A stretch of 56,307 nt of DNA from Saprospiraceae bacterium. GTDB taxonomy: Bacteria; Bacteroidota; Bacteroidia; Chitinophagales; Saprospiraceae. Of this stretch, positions 55,701 to 56,307 are shown one piece after another. The stretch is taken from contig JADJWN010000016.1 in assembly GCA_016716335.1 (NCBI GenBank), forward strand, positions 1 through 56,307, written 5' to 3'. How positions within the stretch are numbered: position 1 is the first letter of the stretch; the number at the start of each line of letters is the position of its first letter. A program made the translations under genes and the position numbers. The notes beneath the pieces are model-generated. The model did no database searches. It saw nothing but the letters and a program-made list of their open reading frames with translations, and was not told the origin of the DNA.

Positions 55701-56307
55701 AATGTTGGTACCATAAGTGTTGGTACCTTCACAAGCCGTACCATTGATACCGTCTACGGCATCCTGATTGTAAATGTATGCCATAGATCTGGAGACGTCA
55801 CATCCGATATAATCATCAGCATAGCATCCTAAATCCGGATCTATCCATAGAAAAATAACAATCCACGATATCTTCTACCGCTTTATTAATCAATTTGTAC
55901 CGGTAAAATGTCATGTCATTGATTTCATCATTGGTAGCATAGGCAAATGCCTGTACCTGAACCTCCATCTGTATGGCCCTTGGTCCTGACAAAGATTGAG
56001 GTCCCCCGTTATCATTATAAATCCAGAAATTCATCTCTTCAGGGATTAATTCTCTGGCATCAGATCTATTCTCAGGCTCACAGCCTCTGATCTCAATCAA
56101 AGGAAAGTCCCCTTTACAAGGATCGCCATCCACCGTCAAAATCTTCATCCCAGAATGCTCCCAAAGGCTGATCCGGAAGTCTGAAATTAAATCTTTCTCT
56201 CCAGTATGGATTACCTTGTCCGGGCCAGTACTTTACGTCATCCGGTACTGAATCACATGCAATAGGAACTCCTGTGGCAATAGACTCTACTAACTCTGTT
56301 GAAGTGA
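52707..56307 (-). CDS. Large secreted protein with T9SS C-terminal sorting domain, 5' end outside window, many apparent frameshifts
   Basis: The visible part is about 1200 residues. Clear stretches include DDYIGCDVSRSMAYIYNQD, PIRYAFPDDPNRLTGWSM, VIYASVTACKLGDVTK, LINHKQYHFLVVAYAHNN and, in an unbroken run from about 54520 to 52707, a beta-rich region ending with ANVNVVPNPYYAYSAYETS, TVTIYSIDGSFIRQF and PVASGVYLIHIVAP, a type A-like sorting domain. The frame changes near 56135, 55845, 55375, 55010, 54985, 54705 and 54525. At each, homologous reading continues in another frame, so one gene is meant. Function is unknown; it is a likely surface protein exported with help from the adjacent PorV-like protein. 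Confidence 0.78.

Overview
The window reads as a chromosomal contig of a member of the Bacteroidota. The signs are type IX secretion (T9SS) C-terminal sorting domains, a PorV/PorQ-family barrel, Bacteroidota-specific domain families (DUF4290, DUF4270, DUF2480, DUF3078-like), a tig-clpP-clpX operon, and many promoters with the phylum's -7 box (TAnnTTTG) instead of E. coli-type boxes. A Saprospiria/Chitinophagia-type environmental lineage is plausible, but that is inference.

Layout. 1-1682 is the right part of a CRISPR array with 46-bp repeats and about 30-bp spacers, of type II-C appearance; no cas gene lies in the window. 1692-6024 holds a PBP4-like lipoprotein, the MeaB GTPase and an M23 endopeptidase. 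6036-7894 is a two-gene ATPase + HNH nuclease cassette resembling the Septu (PtuAB) anti-phage system. 7939-10662 is a Rel/SpoT-fur operon. A tRNA-Leu and tig-clpP-clpX follow. 14.4-20.7 kb carries YraN, an FtsE-like ATPase, a DEAD-box helicase, a PorE-like TPR/PD40/OmpA protein and a 2-oxoacid dehydrogenase E2. 21.2-22.9 kb is an ECF sigma / small protein / MscS-type channel operon. 22.9-32.7 kb is mostly housekeeping genes (glmS, tesB, a GT5 starch-synthase-like protein, ndpA) and conserved unknowns. 32.9-38.6 kb has ahcY, a candidate structured ncRNA, a T9SS-sorted thioredoxin protein, scpB and a lytic transglycosylase. 40.2-40.9 kb is a HigBA-type toxin-antitoxin pair whose toxin has an in-frame stop. 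41.1-45.1 kb encodes a secreted M60-like metallopeptidase and a GH16 glucanase. 45.1-51.4 kb has ruvC, a DtxR-type regulator, an ATP-grasp protein, upp, a rhomboid protease, a MITE-like element, lgt, a HIT protein and greA. The right edge has a PorV/PorQ-family protein and a very large T9SS-sorted protein running off the window.

Defence genes sit close together at the left end (CRISPR array and Septu-like cassette within 8 kb), and a decayed toxin-antitoxin locus is further right. Several envelope and secretion genes belong together functionally: PBP4, M23 and lytic transglycosylase in peptidoglycan turnover, and the PorE-like and PorV-like proteins with at least three T9SS cargo proteins.

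Data-quality warning. At least seven breaks in conserved core genes (rel/spoT twice, tig, the OmpA protein, E2, ahcY, lgt) each fit the loss of one or two bases, mostly from a homopolymer, and the last 1.8 kb has about seven more. This looks like uncorrected long-read error rather than gene decay, so those genes are annotated as single loci.
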